In this document: in pieces, positions 7,755 through 17,875 of the stretch | How the letters are laid out: each line of letters opens with the position of its first letter | Numbering within the stretch: position 1 is the stretch's first letter | Assembly: GCF_001592085.1 (NCBI RefSeq) | Contig: NZ_BCWD01000014.1 | Span: forward strand, 1-60,616 | Source: Levilactobacillus senmaizukei DSM 21775 = NBRC 103853 | GTDB lineage: Bacteria > Bacillota > Bacilli > Lactobacillales > Lactobacillaceae | DNA length: 60,616 nucleotides | Direction of reading: 5' to 3' | Made by a program: the position numbers and the translations under genes | Notes under the pieces: model-generated | Told to the model about the DNA's origin: nothing | The model's database searches: none | The model's input: the letters and a program-made list of their open reading frames with translations, nothing else

Positions 7755-8897
7755 TTATTTCTTTGGTTTAAAGGTCGATGCTGCCGAATTATCATCCAAT
7801 GGAATGAAGTCATAGGCCAACTCGTCCTGAACCTCAAACTCATCTTGTGCTAAGCCGATCAGCCGATCAATTAAGTCCGTATAGCTAATCCCGGTTGCTT
7901 GCCACAATTGTGGATATAAACTAATGTTAGTGAATCCAGGCAATGTGTTAACTTCACCGATGTAAGGAACCCCGTCCTTTGACACCAGGTAGTCAATCCG
8001 CGCCATCCCCTTCAAGCCCAAAGCCTTGTATGCTTCAAGCCCCATCGAGGTGATTTCGGCCGTCAAATTGTCTGACAATTCAACGGGTACTTCAAAGGTC
8101 ACGCCACTAGCATCCACAAACTTATTGTTGTAGTCGTAGAAGACGTCTGACTTAGGAACCCGAATGGCCCCCAGCCGTGAAGCCTTAGGATCTTCATTAC
8201 CCAAAATGGAAATTTCGACTTCTTCAGGACCATCGATGGTCTGTTCAACCAGCACTTTATAGTCATAACGGAAGGCATCAGAGATCCCTTCGATATACTC
8301 CTTAGCGTTGCTGGCTTTATGAATCCCAACTGATGAGCCTTGGTTAGCAGGCTTGATGAAGACGTTGGTCCCTAATTTTTCCTGAACCATTGCGTAATCG
8401 TAACGGTCCCGGTTGTCAGGGGTCAACACAAGATATTTCGTATTACGAATCCCGTGGGTCGTCAAGACTTGCTTCGTCATATCCTTATCAAAAGCCACGG
8501 CTGATGCTAAGACGCCACTCCCCACAAAAGGCTTTTTCAATAGGCGGAAAAGCCCCTGGATCGTCCCGTCTTCACCCAAGTTACCATGAATAATTGGGAA
8601 GAAAACATCAATGTCTTTTGCTTGGGATAAATTCCAAATGGGTGCCAATGGGTTAGACCGGTCTACTTTGGACAACTCCTCAGTTGCCACAGCAGCTTCA
8701 TCCTCACCATCAAAGACCCGGCGAGAAGCCGCGTCGCTCAAAACAAATCCGCCCCGCGTCAGTAAGAATAAACTAACGTCGTAACGTGACTTGTCCATTG
8801 CATCGTAGATGTTGTGAGCCGAACGCTTTGAAACGTCATGCTCCGAGGAATTGCCACCGAATAATAGACCTACGTGTAACTTTGTTTTCGTCTCCAT
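7755..8897 (-). CDS. ddl: D-alanine--D-alanine/D-lactate ligase (Phe-type)
   Basis: A 380-aa ATP-grasp ligase joining D-Ala to D-Ala or D-Lac for the peptidoglycan stem peptide. It has the N-terminal GGNSSEHDVS motif, the HGNLGEDG substrate loop, the ATP-grasp KPANQGSSVG and a C-terminal GEVNTLPGFT. The omega-loop reads FYDYNNKF. The last Phe (residue 260, codon 8118-8120) occupies the place of Tyr216 of E. coli DdlB. Phe there is the known hallmark of D-Ala-D-Lac ligases in intrinsically vancomycin-resistant lactobacilli and Leuconostoc. The start is ATG 8897, preceded by GGATGAG; an ATG at 8909 is possible. Confidence 0.95.
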   Translation of the reverse strand: METKTKLHVGLLFGGNSSEHDVSKRSAHNIYDAMDKSRYDVSLFLLTRGGFVLSDAASRRVFDGEDEAAVATEELSKVDRSNPLAPIWNLSQAKDIDVFFPIIHGNLGEDGTIQGLFRLLKKPFVGSGVLASAVAFDKDMTKQVLTTHGIRNTKYLVLTPDNRDRYDYAMVQEKLGTNVFIKPANQGSSVGIHKASNAKEYIEGISDAFRYDYKVLVEQTIDGPEEVEISILGNEDPKASRLGAIRVPKSDVFYDYNNKFVDASGVTFEVPVELSDNLTAEITSMGLEAYKALGLKGMARIDYLVSKDGVPYIGEVNTLPGFTNISLYPQLWQATGISYTDLIDRLIGLAQDEFEVQDELAYDFIPLDDNSAASTFKPKK

Positions 8898-8971
8898 GTT
8901 GTCACTCATCCAATCGTATAAATTTCGGTTAGCCTACATTATACCATTTTTAATAAACTTTGCGTAGCGGA

Positions 8972-9946
8972 TCAGCCTAAAAAGTCAATCGTTGAGTTCA
9001 AATAGTCCTCAAGACTTTGTGGCAGATCCTTATGTAACCGAAAAGAATCCAGAAGCCGTTTACGATTGAAAAATCGGTTCCATCCGGCAATGGTGTCGGG
9101 CCGCCGGTGAAGCGCAACCGCCTTGCGCCACTGCTGCAAAACCATCACCAACGTCTGTTCATAGAGGGTGTGTCGATTGGCCAGATCGATGAAGTACGCC
9201 GCCATCCGGTCATTTTCACCATAGATTAAGGGCGTCTTTAGCCGCCGCAATCGTTCGATCAGACTGACCATCAGAAATAGTTTATCGGCCCGATCCAGGC
9301 GTTCACTGGCCGCCAGAACAACCAATAAATCCGTCAACGCGGCGAAAGTATGGGCCCACCCCTGATGGTTGATGAACCCCCGGGTATCCGTTTCCAAACA
9401 AACGGCCGTGGTGGCCAAGATAACCAGCTGATGCCAGTCGATCTTAGCCGCTACCTGTCCGTTTTCGCCAACGAAATGCAAGAGCACCGCCAACAAATTA
9501 ATCCGACCGGAACGGCCAAAGACGGCCGCATTGGCCGGTTCTAACGCGTGAGCAAACAGGTCCTCTGGCTGCGTCAGTTGATTAAAGATGAAGAGCAGCT
9601 GTTCAGAACTTAGAGCGTTTTGCTGTAGGGCATCATAAATGGTAAAGTTCACACCCTGATAGCGAATCAGCGGGTCCGGCGAGCCCAGGTGTTGGATGAG
9701 TTGCCGCATTTTGCGGAATGGCAGGTTAACCGGATCATTGGCCTGGAGCTGGCCCTTCAGGTTGGCCAAGATCTCATCGATCCCATCCTCGTCATCCGGT
9801 AACTCAACTTCGGTCCGCCGGCGTCGATGAATACCATCCATCAATTCACCGAGCCGCCGCCCCAATGACTGGTAAACCTCACCATTTTTCACCTCTGCGT
9901 TGAGCCCTTCGATTTGGGTCATTAACGCCCCGATCTGTTCGTCCAT
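8972..9946 (-). CDS. DUF2785-like alpha-helical protein
   Basis: A 324-aa soluble protein. The first 60 residues look like a coiled coil (MDEQIGALMTQIEGLNAEV and a basic HRRRR stretch). The remainder is helical, with the segment LIQHLGSPDPLIRYQGVNFT followed by SSEQLLFIFNQL, which resembles the LGSxDPxxRD pattern of DUF2785. The function is unknown. The start has GGAGG 9 nt upstream. It lies between the SPFH gene and ddl, all on the minus strand, with short gaps. The family call is from memory of the motif and is moderate. Confidence 0.55.
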   Translation of the reverse strand: MDEQIGALMTQIEGLNAEVKNGEVYQSLGRRLGELMDGIHRRRRTEVELPDDEDGIDEILANLKGQLQANDPVNLPFRKMRQLIQHLGSPDPLIRYQGVNFTIYDALQQNALSSEQLLFIFNQLTQPEDLFAHALEPANAAVFGRSGRINLLAVLLHFVGENGQVAAKIDWHQLVILATTAVCLETDTRGFINHQGWAHTFAALTDLLVVLAASERLDRADKLFLMVSLIERLRRLKTPLIYGENDRMAAYFIDLANRHTLYEQTLVMVLQQWRKAVALHRRPDTIAGWNRFFNRKRLLDSFRLHKDLPQSLEDYLNSTIDFLG

Positions 9947-9976
9947 TCCAGCAACCTCCAGTTATTTTTGTCTCGC

Positions 9977-10825
9977 CTATGGTTCAACCTTGTCCGTGTG
10001 GATAACGGGTTGCGAACCCCGTTCATTGATGATTGAAACCATCATATTATTGATTAATTGTAACTTCTGATTATCCGATAAGTCCAGTGTCGTTTCGGCT
10101 TCCAAACGCTCAATCGCGCCTTCGGTAATCGAAACCGCCCCTTCCACTATAATCTTACGTGCAGAGAGGATTGCTTGGGATTGTTGTCGTTGCAGCATTG
10201 CCGACGCAATTTCGGTGGCGTAGGCTAAGTGTGTGAGTCGGGTCTCCACAATTTCAACACCGGCTACGTCTAAGCGTGCTTGCAATTCCTTGGTCAATCG
10301 GTCGGAAACCTCCGAGGGATTACTGCGTAGGGTCAACTCCGCGTCATCCGTAAAATTATCGTAAGCATACTCCGAAGCCACGTGGCGAATAGCGGATTCG
10401 CTTTGAATTTCTACAAACTCTTCGTAATTTTCGACAGCAAAGAGCGCCTTACTGGTATCCACAACCTTAAACACAATCACCGCCGCAATCTCCACGGGAT
10501 TCCCGCGAAGGTCATTAACCTTTAGAATCGCACTATTAAAGTTACGAACTCGCAAAGAAACCGTTGCCTTATTAGTGAGCGGCACCGTGAGATACAGCCC
10601 GGATTCGCGAATGGTGCCGATGTAACGACCAAAGAAGGTCAGTACCTTGGCTTGATTCGGTCCAATAATGGTCAAGCTGCTGGCAGCAATCAGTGCCACC
10701 ACGATGACCAAACCTCCAAGTGGCCGGTTCACGTTAACTACCAGTTCGCCCCCGATACCTAGGAGAATCAAAACGAGTACTAAGCCAAGATAGCCATTTA
10801 AATGAAACACCTTTTTCTCTTGCAT
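9977..10825 (-). CDS. SPFH/Band 7 domain membrane protein
   Basis: A 282-aa protein with one or two N-terminal hydrophobic helices (YLGLVLVLILLGIG and LVIVVALIAAS), followed by an SPFH domain: FFGRYIGTIRESGLYLTVP, then NPVEIAAVIVFKVVDTSKALF and YEEFVEIQSESAIRHVAS. The C-terminus is a helical stretch rich in Ala and Glu. Such proteins oligomerise on membranes and organise microdomains or regulate proteases. Stomatin-like operons often pair with NfeD, but none is present here. GGAGG precedes the ATG. It follows the GcvH-like gene after a strong terminator, so it probably has its own promoter. Confidence 0.85.
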   Translation of the reverse strand: MQEKKVFHLNGYLGLVLVLILLGIGGELVVNVNRPLGGLVIVVALIAASSLTIIGPNQAKVLTFFGRYIGTIRESGLYLTVPLTNKATVSLRVRNFNSAILKVNDLRGNPVEIAAVIVFKVVDTSKALFAVENYEEFVEIQSESAIRHVASEYAYDNFTDDAELTLRSNPSEVSDRLTKELQARLDVAGVEIVETRLTHLAYATEIASAMLQRQQSQAILSARKIIVEGAVSITEGAIERLEAETTLDLSDNQKLQLINNMMVSIINERGSQPVIHTDKVEP

Positions 10826-10883
10826 ATAATTTCCTCCATCCCCACAACTATCTTCATTATACCCGACAATTCACCAAACCACT

Positions 10884-10918
10884 AAAAAACCGGCCACCCT
10901 CGTAAAGAAGGTGGCCGG
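10884..10918 (-). terminator. Terminator after the GcvH-like gene
   Basis: CCGGCCACC (10890-10898) pairs with GGTGGCCGG (10910-10918). Six A residues at 10884-10889 give the U tract on the minus strand. Confidence 0.8.
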
Positions 10919-10931
10919 CCGCTTTGCTTAA

Positions 10932-11234
10932 TTAATCTTCTCGGACATCGACGAACCAAGCCGCTTGAGTGTCGCGACCGTTTAGGGGCGCGAAATCATC
11001 GGTTAGAGCGGGATTAACCGCCGTGACCGTCCCCGTTACGGGGCTTTGAATATCTGAAACTGCCTTATCGGCTTCAACACTCACCAAGTTGTCACCCTTG
11101 GTGACCTTGTCGCCCACGTCAGGCAACTTAGCAAACTTGATGGTGCCTAATTCGTCTTGACCCTCACTGGTTAAGCCAATGCGTGTCCCATCGTTGGTTG
11201 CTGCCGTCCAGAAATACTTGACCATTTCACTCAT
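10932..11234 (-). CDS. GcvH-like lipoyl carrier protein
   Basis: A 100-aa protein with the lipoyl/H-protein fold: GLTSEGQDELGTIKF, then VGDKVTKGDNLVSVEADKA, with Lys57 in the EADKA hairpin as the expected lipoylation site. Canonical GcvH is about 125-130 aa, so this is a short form. No gcvT or gcvP is nearby, so a role outside glycine cleavage, such as a lipoyl relay like GcvH-L proteins, is possible. It begins 16 nt after the rodA stop, with AAAAGGAG upstream, so it is likely translated from the rodA transcript. Confidence 0.75.
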   Translation of the reverse strand: MSEMVKYFWTAATNDGTRIGLTSEGQDELGTIKFAKLPDVGDKVTKGDNLVSVEADKAVSDIQSPVTGTVTAVNPALTDDFAPLNGRDTQAAWFVDVRED

Positions 11235-11249
11235 GTTAAGCGCTCCTTT

Positions 11250-12455
11250 TTATTCGAAAGCTTTATTACGACTAAACATGTAACTCTTATAATGATAACG
11301 CATTGACATGATTAACCCAATCCCAATCAGGTTACCAATCAATGCCGACCCCCCTTGACTAACAAACGGCAACGGAATCCCCGTCAGTGGTAGCAGACCA
11401 ATACTCATCCCAATGTTTTCGAACACGTGGAAGAGAATCATCATGATAACCCCGGTAGAGATGTACGCGTAAAACACGTTCTTGGTATCAAAAGTGACTC
11501 GAATCATTTGGTAAATCAATAAGAAATACAGGAATATCAGGACGCAGCCTCCAATGAACCCGAAGTTTTCGCCAATCACGGAGAAAATCATATCGGACTC
11601 CCGGACAGGAACATAGACATGCGACACATTGAACCCGGTGCCGAAAATCCCACCGGAACCTACCGCCTTCATACTTTGCCAGAGTTGATAACCCTGGTTA
11701 GAGGTGTCGGCTGAGGGATGTAACCACGTATCAACCCGAGAGAATTGGTAGGCTTGAAAGCCAAACTTCTCCAAAATTTTGCGTCCCCAGTCGGTGGTAA
11801 CCAGCGTTAAGGCGGTTCCACCAACGACAGCAATTCCCCCAAAAGCAGGCGCAATGATCTTCCAAGTAATTCCGGAAACGAGGATCACCCCACCAACGAT
11901 GGCGAAGAACACCAGCATTGTCCCAAAGTCATTTTGCAACTTCAACAACACAGCAACCGGTAGGGTCCACAAGATCAGCTTTCCAATTAACCGCCAGTCC
12001 GACCGAACCGTGTGGACAGGGAAATTATTGTTATGTTCCGTGACCACCCGCGCCAACATTAAAATGAAGGCGGGCTTCATTACTTCTGATGGTTGGAAGG
12101 TTAGAGAGCCAATCGCAAACCAACTCCGAGCACCGGTGTTGGCGAAATAAGCCCGACTATAAAAGATCAGAACGGCCGCCAACAGGAAGATCCCAATTCC
12201 ATAAAGGACGGGTGCCACCTTCCACAACTGTTCAGAATCAAACTGCATAATAATCACGATGGCAATGGTCCCTATGATGTACCATGCCAACTGGGAGATA
12301 ACCGCGGACGTAATGCTGGTTGCACTACTATCATGAGTGGCCGCCACATAAATGGAAGCCAGCCCAATCAACGCGAGCATCATGACACAGAAGATGATGC
12401 CCCAGTCGATTCGCGAGTCTACCTCGCCACGCTTTTCTGTCGCATTCTTTGCCAC
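11250..12455 (-). CDS. rodA: SEDS peptidoglycan polymerase RodA
   Basis: A 401-aa integral membrane protein of the SEDS family (RodA/FtsW/SpoVE), which polymerises lipid II together with a class B PBP during elongation. About ten TM helices are visible. Diagnostic segments are NTGARSWFAIGSLTFQPSE and the C-terminal LPLTGIPLPFVSQGGSALIG. The GTG start at 12455 follows AAGGAG. RodA rather than FtsW is preferred because mreB and other rod genes lie immediately upstream. A weak hairpin precedes it. Confidence 0.9.
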   Translation of the reverse strand: MAKNATEKRGEVDSRIDWGIIFCVMMLALIGLASIYVAATHDSSATSITSAVISQLAWYIIGTIAIVIIMQFDSEQLWKVAPVLYGIGIFLLAAVLIFYSRAYFANTGARSWFAIGSLTFQPSEVMKPAFILMLARVVTEHNNNFPVHTVRSDWRLIGKLILWTLPVAVLLKLQNDFGTMLVFFAIVGGVILVSGITWKIIAPAFGGIAVVGGTALTLVTTDWGRKILEKFGFQAYQFSRVDTWLHPSADTSNQGYQLWQSMKAVGSGGIFGTGFNVSHVYVPVRESDMIFSVIGENFGFIGGCVLIFLYFLLIYQMIRVTFDTKNVFYAYISTGVIMMILFHVFENIGMSIGLLPLTGIPLPFVSQGGSALIGNLIGIGLIMSMRYHYKSYMFSRNKAFE

Positions 12456-12501
12456 TATGATTGCTCCTTAACTCAAACTAAGATTTTGTCTTAATTATAA
12501 A

Positions 12502-12534
12502 GGCCGCAGTGAACAAACTTGAGTCACTCCGGCC
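12502..12534 (-). terminator. Weak terminator or attenuating hairpin before rodA
   Basis: GGCCGCAGTGA (12502-12512) pairs with TCACTCCGGCC (12524-12534) with one mismatch. The minus-strand downstream tract is only TTTATAATT, so read-through into rodA is likely. Confidence 0.5.
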
Positions 12535-12551
12535 GACTTTACTAAAATTTA

Positions 12552-12776
12552 TTAACCCCGGTGTAAATGGTAATCCCGAAGTAAGAGTTCGACTCCCTCA
12601 TCAACCGTCTTCACTCGGTAGACATCGCCATCATTCAACTGAGCTTCCAGACGGTCTTCAACGGGCGTTACCGTTCCAATGGTTTCGTCGCCAATCTTCA
12701 GGACGGACATGGTCTGTCCATCCGGGAGCTTCTGCTCGTCGATGGTGACTTGTACTGATTTTTCTCGCTTACTCAT
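12552..12776 (-). CDS. DUF2969 family protein
   Basis: A 74-aa protein, complete for the DUF2969 family common in lactobacilli near mreB/rodA. It starts [14 protein letters not shown], has a small beta-rich body and ends [11 protein letters not shown]. Its function is unknown; there is no signal peptide or membrane segment. The ATG follows AAAGGAG and overlaps the end of yidD by 8 nt, indicating translational coupling in the rod-shape operon. Confidence 0.8.
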   Translation of the reverse strand: MSKREKSVQVTIDEQKLPDGQTMSVLKIGDETIGTVTPVEDRLEAQLNDGDVYRVKTVDEGVELLLRDYHLHRG

Positions 12777-13083
12777 GCAGGCTCTCCTTTGATTGTGTAA
12801 GGGGTTGGTCTAGTTGCATGGCCTCACGGTAGGCCTTCTGGGCCACAACATTGCGCCGCAACGTAAAGTGGTCCGGCACGGGGTCAATGCCCCCATGCAC
12901 AAAGGGGTGACACCGTAAAATCCGGGCGAGCCCCATCAGGCCACCCTTGATGGCGCCATGCTCAGCCAGGGCTTGCAACATGTAGTTTGAGCAAGTCGGA
13001 TAATACCGGCAGGTTGGTGGAAACAGTGGCGAAATGAATCGCTGATATCCCCGAACCAACAGGCTAAAAAGTTGCCGCAACAT
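12769..13083 (-). CDS. yidD: Membrane protein insertion efficiency factor YidD
   Basis: A 104-aa protein with the three conserved Cys-containing pieces of Yid[21 protein letters not shown], then [12 protein letters not shown] and [17 protein letters not shown]. It is thought to be an amphipathic membrane-associated factor that helps YidC-dependent insertion. Length is normal for the family apart from a 25-residue polar tail. The ATG has GGGGGCGG upstream. It follows mreB after 24 nt and overlaps DUF2969. Confidence 0.95.
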   Translation of the reverse strand: MLRQLFSLLVRGYQRFISPLFPPTCRYYPTCSNYMLQALAEHGAIKGGLMGLARILRCHPFVHGGIDPVPDHFTLRRNVVAQKAYREAMQLDQPLTQSKESLHE

Positions 13084-13107
13084 AAAACCCGCCCCCTTAC
13101 TTCATTT

Positions 13108-14115
13108 TTAGTTACTGTTCTTCTTCGATCCCTTAGTATCCATATGCTCCAAGAGGACTCCTGCACCCTTAGCAACGTTGTCCAAGGGATCATCGGAGAT
13201 AATGACGGGAACCGTCAAACGCTCTGAGAAGAGCTTGTCGATGCCATCTAAGAGGGCACCCCCACCGGTCAGCATGATGCCCCGATCGATAATGTCTGCC
13301 GCCAGTTCTGGTGGGGTTGTTTCCAAGACCGCCATAGCGCCTGCAACAATCTGTTCAACGGAGTCATGGATGGCAATTTCGACTTCAGCAGCCGTAATTG
13401 TTGCCGTGGTTGGCATCCCGCTCACGGAATCCCGGCCACGAACATCCATGGTCTTCTCCTCATTACCTGGCTCTGGATAGGCAGTTCCGATCGTAATCTT
13501 CACAGTTTCAGCCGTCCGCTCACCGATAATCAAGTTGTGATTGTGCTTCAGATAGTTGACGATTTCAGTATTCATCCGGTCACCGGCTACCCGAATAGAG
13601 CGGCTAGCGACGATGTCTCCTAAGGACAGGATCGCAATATCACTGGTCCCACCACCCATATCGATAACCATGTTACCGCTAGGCTTGAAGATATCCATGC
13701 CGGCACCCAGAGCGGCCACTTTGGGTTCTTCTTCAAGATAAACCTTAGCACCACCGGACTTTTCAGCCGCCTGAATAATCGCTTTACGTTCAATCTCCGT
13801 AATGTTCGTTGGCGCACAGATCATGATGTTTGGCTTTGATAAGAAGCCCTTCACACTTAACTTGTTAATGAAGTATGAAAGCATTGCTTCGGTAATATCA
13901 AAGTCGGAAATCACGCCGTCCTTCAACGGACGAATGGCCCGGATATTGCCTGGTGTCCGGCCAACCATTCGATATGCTTCTGATCCCACGGCCAGGACCT
14001 TATCCGTCTTCGTGTCAATTGCCACGACCGACGGTTCATTCAATACGATCCCCTTACCGACAACGTAGATCAAAACGTTTGCCGTACCCAGATCAATTCC
14101 AATGTCATTCGCCAT
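13108..14115 (-). CDS. mreB: Rod shape-determining protein MreB/Mbl (bacterial actin)
   Basis: A 335-aa actin-fold ATPase that forms membrane-associated filaments and guides the elongation machinery. Motifs are IGIDLGTANVLIYV at the N-terminus (phosphate 1), MVIDMGGGTSDIAIL (phosphate 2) and IMLTGGGALLDGID (adenosine). The 17 C-terminal residues are polar. Because the gene is next to murA and the atp operon, as mbl is in Bacillus subtilis, it could be named mbl; MreB and Mbl cannot be separated by eye. The ATG follows CAGGAGG. It is the first gene of an operon continuing to yidD, DUF2969 and perhaps rodA. Confidence 0.93.
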   Translation of the reverse strand: MANDIGIDLGTANVLIYVVGKGIVLNEPSVVAIDTKTDKVLAVGSEAYRMVGRTPGNIRAIRPLKDGVISDFDITEAMLSYFINKLSVKGFLSKPNIMICAPTNITEIERKAIIQAAEKSGGAKVYLEEEPKVAALGAGMDIFKPSGNMVIDMGGGTSDIAILSLGDIVASRSIRVAGDRMNTEIVNYLKHNHNLIIGERTAETVKITIGTAYPEPGNEEKTMDVRGRDSVSGMPTTATITAAEVEIAIHDSVEQIVAGAMAVLETTPPELAADIIDRGIMLTGGGALLDGIDKLFSERLTVPVIISDDPLDNVAKGAGVLLEHMDTKGSKKNSN

Positions 14116-14205
14116 ACTTATGCGTCCTCCTGATTGTTAGTGCCAATTTTCAACATTTCATTATACCATAATCTACAGAAACTCTAAATGGTTTCTCAAA
14201 TCAAA

Positions 14206-14228
14206 TAAAAAGGCGGCCCAAAGCCACC
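14206..14228 (-). terminator. Terminator after murA
   Basis: GGTGGC and GCCGCC (14223-14228 and 14212-14217 on the plus strand) form a 6-bp stem with a 5-nt loop, followed on the minus strand by TTTTTATT. Confidence 0.6.
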
Positions 14229-14242
14229 CTTCATCTTGTGTA

Positions 14243-15550
14243 TTAGTTATTAACGTGTGCGTTATTTAAAACAACGGTATCGTTATCGGAAACAGTGATC
14301 CGCTTGACCTCTGCCCCGAGAGCGGTTAACTTCTTGTGGAAGTCATAGTAACCGCGGTCTAAGTACTTTAAATTAGTTACCTGGGTGTAACCGTCAGCCA
14401 CTAACCCGGCCAGAACCAACGCCGCCGCCGCCCGTAAGTCGGTTGCAGCCACTTCAGCCCCGTTAAAGTCAGTCGGCCCATGCATCACAACGGTCCGTCC
14501 ATTCACTTGATACTCTGCATTCATTCGCCGGAGTTCTTCCAGGTGCATGAACCGATTCTCAAAGACGGTTTCCGTCATGGTACTGGTCCCTTCGGCAGCC
14601 AACTGCAGCACCGTCATTTGTGGTTGCATATCAGTTGGGAAGCCCGGGTATGGTAACGTCTTAACGTCCGTTGGTTGTAATTTCTTAGGCCCAATGACCC
14701 GCACACCAGCGGGTTCTTCGGTCACTTGTGCGCCCATTTCACGAAGCTTAGAAATCAACGGCTTGTTGTGTTCAACGATGCCATCCTTGATCAGCACGTT
14801 ACCTTGTGTCAAGGCAGCACCGACCATGAAGGTCCCCGCTTCAATCCGGTCTTGAACCACACTGTGGTCCGTCCCGTGCATTTCACTAACACCTTCAACC
14901 CGAATGGATTCAGTCCCAGCGCCGAAGACCTTCGCGCCCATCTTATTCAAGATATTCGCTAAGTCCACGATTTCAGGTTCGCGAGCCACGTTATCAATCA
15001 CCGTGGTCCCCTTGGCCAAACAAGCCGCCATCATAATGTTTTGGGTGGCTCCAACACTTGGGAAGTCGAGATAAATATGGCTGCCCTTGAGTTCATCGGC
15101 GAAGGCTTCAATGTAGCCATCGTGTTGTTCAATTCGGGCCCCTAAGGCCTCGAGACCCTTAAGGTGCAGGTCAATTGGTCGCGTCCCAATGGCACAACCA
15201 CCAGGCAAGGCAACACGCGCATGACCCAACCGCGCCAATAATGGCCCCATGACAACGATAGAAGCTCGCATCTTAGAAACATATTCGAACGGCGCTTCAC
15301 TAGAAATTTGGTTAGTGGCGTCGATAGTCATTTCGCGAGCATCCTCGTCGAAATCAACTTTTAAATTCAAGAAGCGTAAAACCTTACTCATTGTATAAAC
15401 ATCAGACAGAACCGGAACATTTGCTAAGTGAGTGAGTCCATCTTCGCCAAGAATTGAGGCTGCCAAAATTGGCAAAACAGCATTCTTAGCGCCTTCGATC
15501 TGAACAACACCAGTTAAGCGGTTCCCACCATGAACGACAATTTTTTCCAT
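14243..15550 (-). CDS. murA: UDP-N-acetylglucosamine 1-carboxyvinyltransferase
   Basis: A 435-aa EPSP-synthase-type enzyme transferring enolpyruvate from PEP to UDP-GlcNAc, the first committed step of peptidoglycan synthesis. The N-terminal Lys/Asn motif [13 protein letters not shown] is present. The catalytic loop reads [14 protein letters not shown] with Cys119, so it should be fosfomycin-sensitive in principle. It also has [13 protein letters not shown] and a C-terminal [11 protein letters not shown]. The ATG follows GGAGG. It is 27 nt downstream of the DUF1146 gene and ends at a terminator before mreB. Lactobacilli often have two murA paralogues; this is the atp-linked one. Confidence 0.96.
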   Translation of the reverse strand: MEKIVVHGGNRLTGVVQIEGAKNAVLPILAASILGEDGLTHLANVPVLSDVYTMSKVLRFLNLKVDFDEDAREMTIDATNQISSEAPFEYVSKMRASIVVMGPLLARLGHARVALPGGCAIGTRPIDLHLKGLEALGARIEQHDGYIEAFADELKGSHIYLDFPSVGATQNIMMAACLAKGTTVIDNVAREPEIVDLANILNKMGAKVFGAGTESIRVEGVSEMHGTDHSVVQDRIEAGTFMVGAALTQGNVLIKDGIVEHNKPLISKLREMGAQVTEEPAGVRVIGPKKLQPTDVKTLPYPGFPTDMQPQMTVLQLAAEGTSTMTETVFENRFMHLEELRRMNAEYQVNGRTVVMHGPTDFNGAEVAATDLRAAAALVLAGLVADGYTQVTNLKYLDRGYYDFHKKLTALGAEVKRITVSDNDTVVLNNAHVNN

Positions 15551-15577
15551 GGGATACCTCCAAAGAATTTTATGGGT

Positions 15578-15808
15578 TTACTTGACCAAGTAACCCAGAT
15601 TACGAACGTTATCGATGAAGTCCAGAAAAAACGAGCTGCAGCCAAAACCAATGGCCACCGCTAACATCACAATTAATAACCGCGACTGGCGAGGATAAAA
15701 AGTCATTAATCTCTCGATATGTAACCCTGAAATTGCCCAAAAGGCAATGGCAATAAAAAAGAGATGACTAACGATAGTTAAGATTCCTTGAACGCCTAGT
15801 TGCTTCAT
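15578..15808 (-). CDS. DUF1146 (YwzB) small membrane protein
   Basis: A 76-aa protein with two TM helices (ILTIVSHLFFIAIAFWAI and LLIVMLAVAIGFGCSSFFLDF). The conserved middle segment is LHIERLMTFYPRQ. Family members sit between atpC and murA in many Firmicutes, as here; the function is unknown. AGAAAGGA precedes the ATG. A promoter with an extended -10 lies just upstream, so it leads the DUF1146-murA unit. Confidence 0.85.
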   Translation of the reverse strand: MKQLGVQGILTIVSHLFFIAIAFWAISGLHIERLMTFYPRQSRLLIVMLAVAIGFGCSSFFLDFIDNVRNLGYLVK

Positions 15809-15838
15809 GACTTCGTTCCTTTCTGAACATTCTCGTCA

Positions 15839-15867
15839 ACTATAGCATATTTTGTCAGGCTTGTCCC
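15839..15867 (-). promoter_or_regulatory. Promoter of the DUF1146-murA unit
   Basis: On the minus strand, TATAGT (15844-15839) is preceded by TGC (extended -10) and by GGGACA 17 nt upstream. It lies about 30 nt before the DUF1146 start. A perfect 16-bp palindrome at 15891-15906 sits about 24 nt further upstream. Confidence 0.5.
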
Positions 15868-15890
15868 CCGAAAATCCCATGAAAGCGGCG

Positions 15891-15906
15891 TTTGTAATAT
15901 TACAAA
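15891..15906. promoter_or_regulatory. Perfect 16-bp palindrome, possible operator
   Basis: TTTGTAATATTACAAA is self-complementary over all 16 bases. It lies between the atpC terminator and the DUF1146-murA promoter, upstream of the -35. The position and symmetry suit a dimeric activator or repressor, but I do not recognise the regulator. Confidence 0.4.
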
Positions 15907-15949
15907 TTTTATTTGAACAAATTCACTGCGAATTTTGACAAATGACAAT

Positions 15950-15982
15950 AAAAAGAGTCCTCCCCAAATTGGGAAGGACTCT
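15950..15982 (-). terminator. Terminator of the atp operon
   Basis: AGAGTCCT plus CCCC pairs with GGGA plus AGGACTCT around a short AT loop. The minus-strand tail is TTTTTATT. It lies 20 nt after the atpC stop. Confidence 0.85.
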
Positions 15983-16004
15983 AACCGTTACTAGAGCTAA
16001 TAAA

Positions 16005-16424
16005 TTAGTGGTTAGCAACGTTAATTCGATTGATAGCCCGGCGCAAAGCCACTTCGGCACGAGCCAAAGAATCCGTATCATGCGAAGCCTTAGCCTGCTT
16101 GATCGTCTCTTGAGCTCGTTGACGGGCACTTTCAGCCCGCTTGACATCAATCTCGCTTTGACGTTCGGCACTGTCAGCAACGATCGTGGCGGTATCGTTA
16201 GAGAACTCCATAAAGCCTCCATTAACCGCGATGCGATCCTGTTCCTCACCGTACTTAACCCGGACTTCGTCGACCTTTAAGGTGGCGATGACCGGAACGT
16301 GTTTTGGCAAAATTCCTAATGGACCGATAGCCGTGGTTACGACTAAGAAGTCCCCTTGATGTTCATAGACTCGGCCGTCGGGAGTTACGATACTAATCGA
16401 TAAAACTGGTTTATTATCAGCCAA
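16005..16424 (-). CDS. atpC: F1Fo ATP synthase subunit epsilon
   Basis: A 139-aa subunit of the F1 central stalk, regulating ATP hydrolysis. It has the beta-sandwich N-terminus (SISIVTPDGRVYEHQGDFL, GPLGILPKHVPVIATL) and a helical C-terminal hairpin (RAQETIKQAKASHD, RAEVALRRAINRI). Length is normal. The start is TTG 16424, preceded by GGGAGGG. It is the last atp gene, 13 nt after atpD. Confidence 0.96.
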   Translation of the reverse strand: MADNKPVLSISIVTPDGRVYEHQGDFLVVTTAIGPLGILPKHVPVIATLKVDEVRVKYGEEQDRIAVNGGFMEFSNDTATIVADSAERQSEIDVKRAESARQRAQETIKQAKASHDTDSLARAEVALRRAINRINVANH

Positions 16425-16437
16425 TTAGAATCCCTCC

Positions 16438-17859
<1,422 letters not shown>

Positions 17860-17875
17860 TTAATTCCTCCCGTCA

